Of a DNA stretch of 64,000 nt, positions 63,807 through 64,000 are shown in pieces. Both the position numbers and the translations under genes were made by a program. Within the stretch, counting starts at the first letter, position 1, and each line of letters opens with the position of its first letter. Source of the DNA: Cryobacterium sp. SO2 (GTDB taxonomy: Bacteria; Actinomycetota; Actinomycetes; Actinomycetales; Microbacteriaceae); assembly GCF_026151165.2 (NCBI RefSeq), contig NZ_CP117849.1, positions 2,170,001 to 2,234,000 of the forward strand. The letters run 5' to 3'. The notes beneath the pieces are model-generated. The model ran no database searches. It was not told where the DNA came from and saw only the letters and a list, made by a program, of their open reading frames with translations.

Positions 63807-64000
63807 CTAGCGGTTGTCCTGGGTGGGAACCACGATCGGCTGCACGGTGGCGGTGGGGCCGCCGTTCGTGGTGACCCGGCGGCTGCGCGAGCGGCCCTGG
63901 CCGGGCTGCTTGGGCTCAGGCAGGGAGTCGAGAACCGAATCGAGCAACTGGTCGGTGACCTGCTTGCTCACCGGGCGGCGACTGCGCGGCGACTTCGTCA
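63807..64000 (-). CDS. rne: C-terminal end of probable ribonuclease E/G
   Basis: Only the last ~64 codons are in the window. The end is disordered and basic with RSRSRR and TTNGGPTATVQPIVVPTQDN, like the C-terminal tails of RNase E/G of actinobacteria. The identification rests mainly on position: rne normally lies just upstream of rplU-rpmA-obg, as here, although three genes and DUF4031 intervene. The catalytic part is outside the window. Confidence 0.5.
   Translation of the reverse strand, partial: TKSPRSRRPVSKQVTDQLLDSVLDSLPEPKQPGQGRSRSRRVTTNGGPTATVQPIVVPTQDNR

Overview
The window is high-GC DNA densely packed with genes on both strands. Gene content and order point to an actinobacterium of the family Microbacteriaceae (Cryobacterium/Leifsonia-like); the genus is an inference, not proven. 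Evidence: conserved actinobacterial blocks such as DUF3000 - RNase D - fadA - fadB ... dxs - acnA - DUF3159 - DUF3710 - dut - DUF3093 - DUF4193 - sepH, the rplU - rpmA - obg - proB - proA - nadD - rsfS block, short ProB without a PUA domain, DUF222/HNH proteins, and many leaderless start signals (TANNNT about 6 nt before ATG/GTG). There is no gene-free stretch longer than 300 bases, no CRISPR array, no insertion sequence, and one tRNA gene (tRNA-Ala GGC).

Layout. 1-2.1 kb: end of a DUF222/HNH nuclease gene and a TrxR-like flavoprotein. 2.1-8.2 kb: five co-directional minus-strand genes (LAL-type LuxR regulator, DUF6325, SHOCT, flotillin/SPFH, DUF2071), the least understood cluster here. 8.4-9.8 kb: ammonium transporter with a GlnR-like box. 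9.8-12.4 kb: ZapE-like ATPase, divergent from a rhodanese/SufE pair. 12.5-19.5 kb: alpha/beta hydrolase, divergent from DUF3000 - RNase D, then the fatty acid oxidation pair fadA-fadB. 19.6-21.1 kb: MerR regulator plus aldo/keto reductase with a textbook MerR operator, flanked by two copies of a 69-bp hairpin element. 21.1-30.5 kb: dxs, acnA (with iron-box-like and palindromic sites), DUF3159, DUF3710, dut, DUF3093, DUF4193, sepH. 30.5-36.4 kb: winged-helix protein, FUSC and TMEM175 membrane proteins, YceI, an MpaB-type oxygenase, and an HTH/membrane protein pair. 36.4-42.8 kb: trehalose-from-glycogen operon glgX(treX)-treY-treZ. 42.9-51.1 kb: LLM oxidoreductase, ABC-F ATPase, PLP enzyme, two-component system, YchJ-like, GNAT, SOUL and PhnA-like genes. 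51.2-52.7 kb: PspA operon with an 18-codon leader ORF. 52.8-60 kb: tRNA-Ala, rsfS, an unknown membrane protein, nadD, small membrane protein, proA, proB, obg, rpmA, rplU. 60-64 kb: DUF4031, a permease - TIGR03943 - beta-propeller operon, and the 3' end of a probable RNase E/G gene.

How genes work together: fadA/fadB are translationally coupled beta-oxidation enzymes; glgX, treY and treZ convert glycogen to trehalose; proB/proA start proline synthesis; the rhodanese and SufE genes are sulfur-transfer partners; response regulator and kinase genes overlap. Several genes and intergenic regions carry short in-frame tandem duplications (13-20 bp units), an unusual common theme of this stretch.
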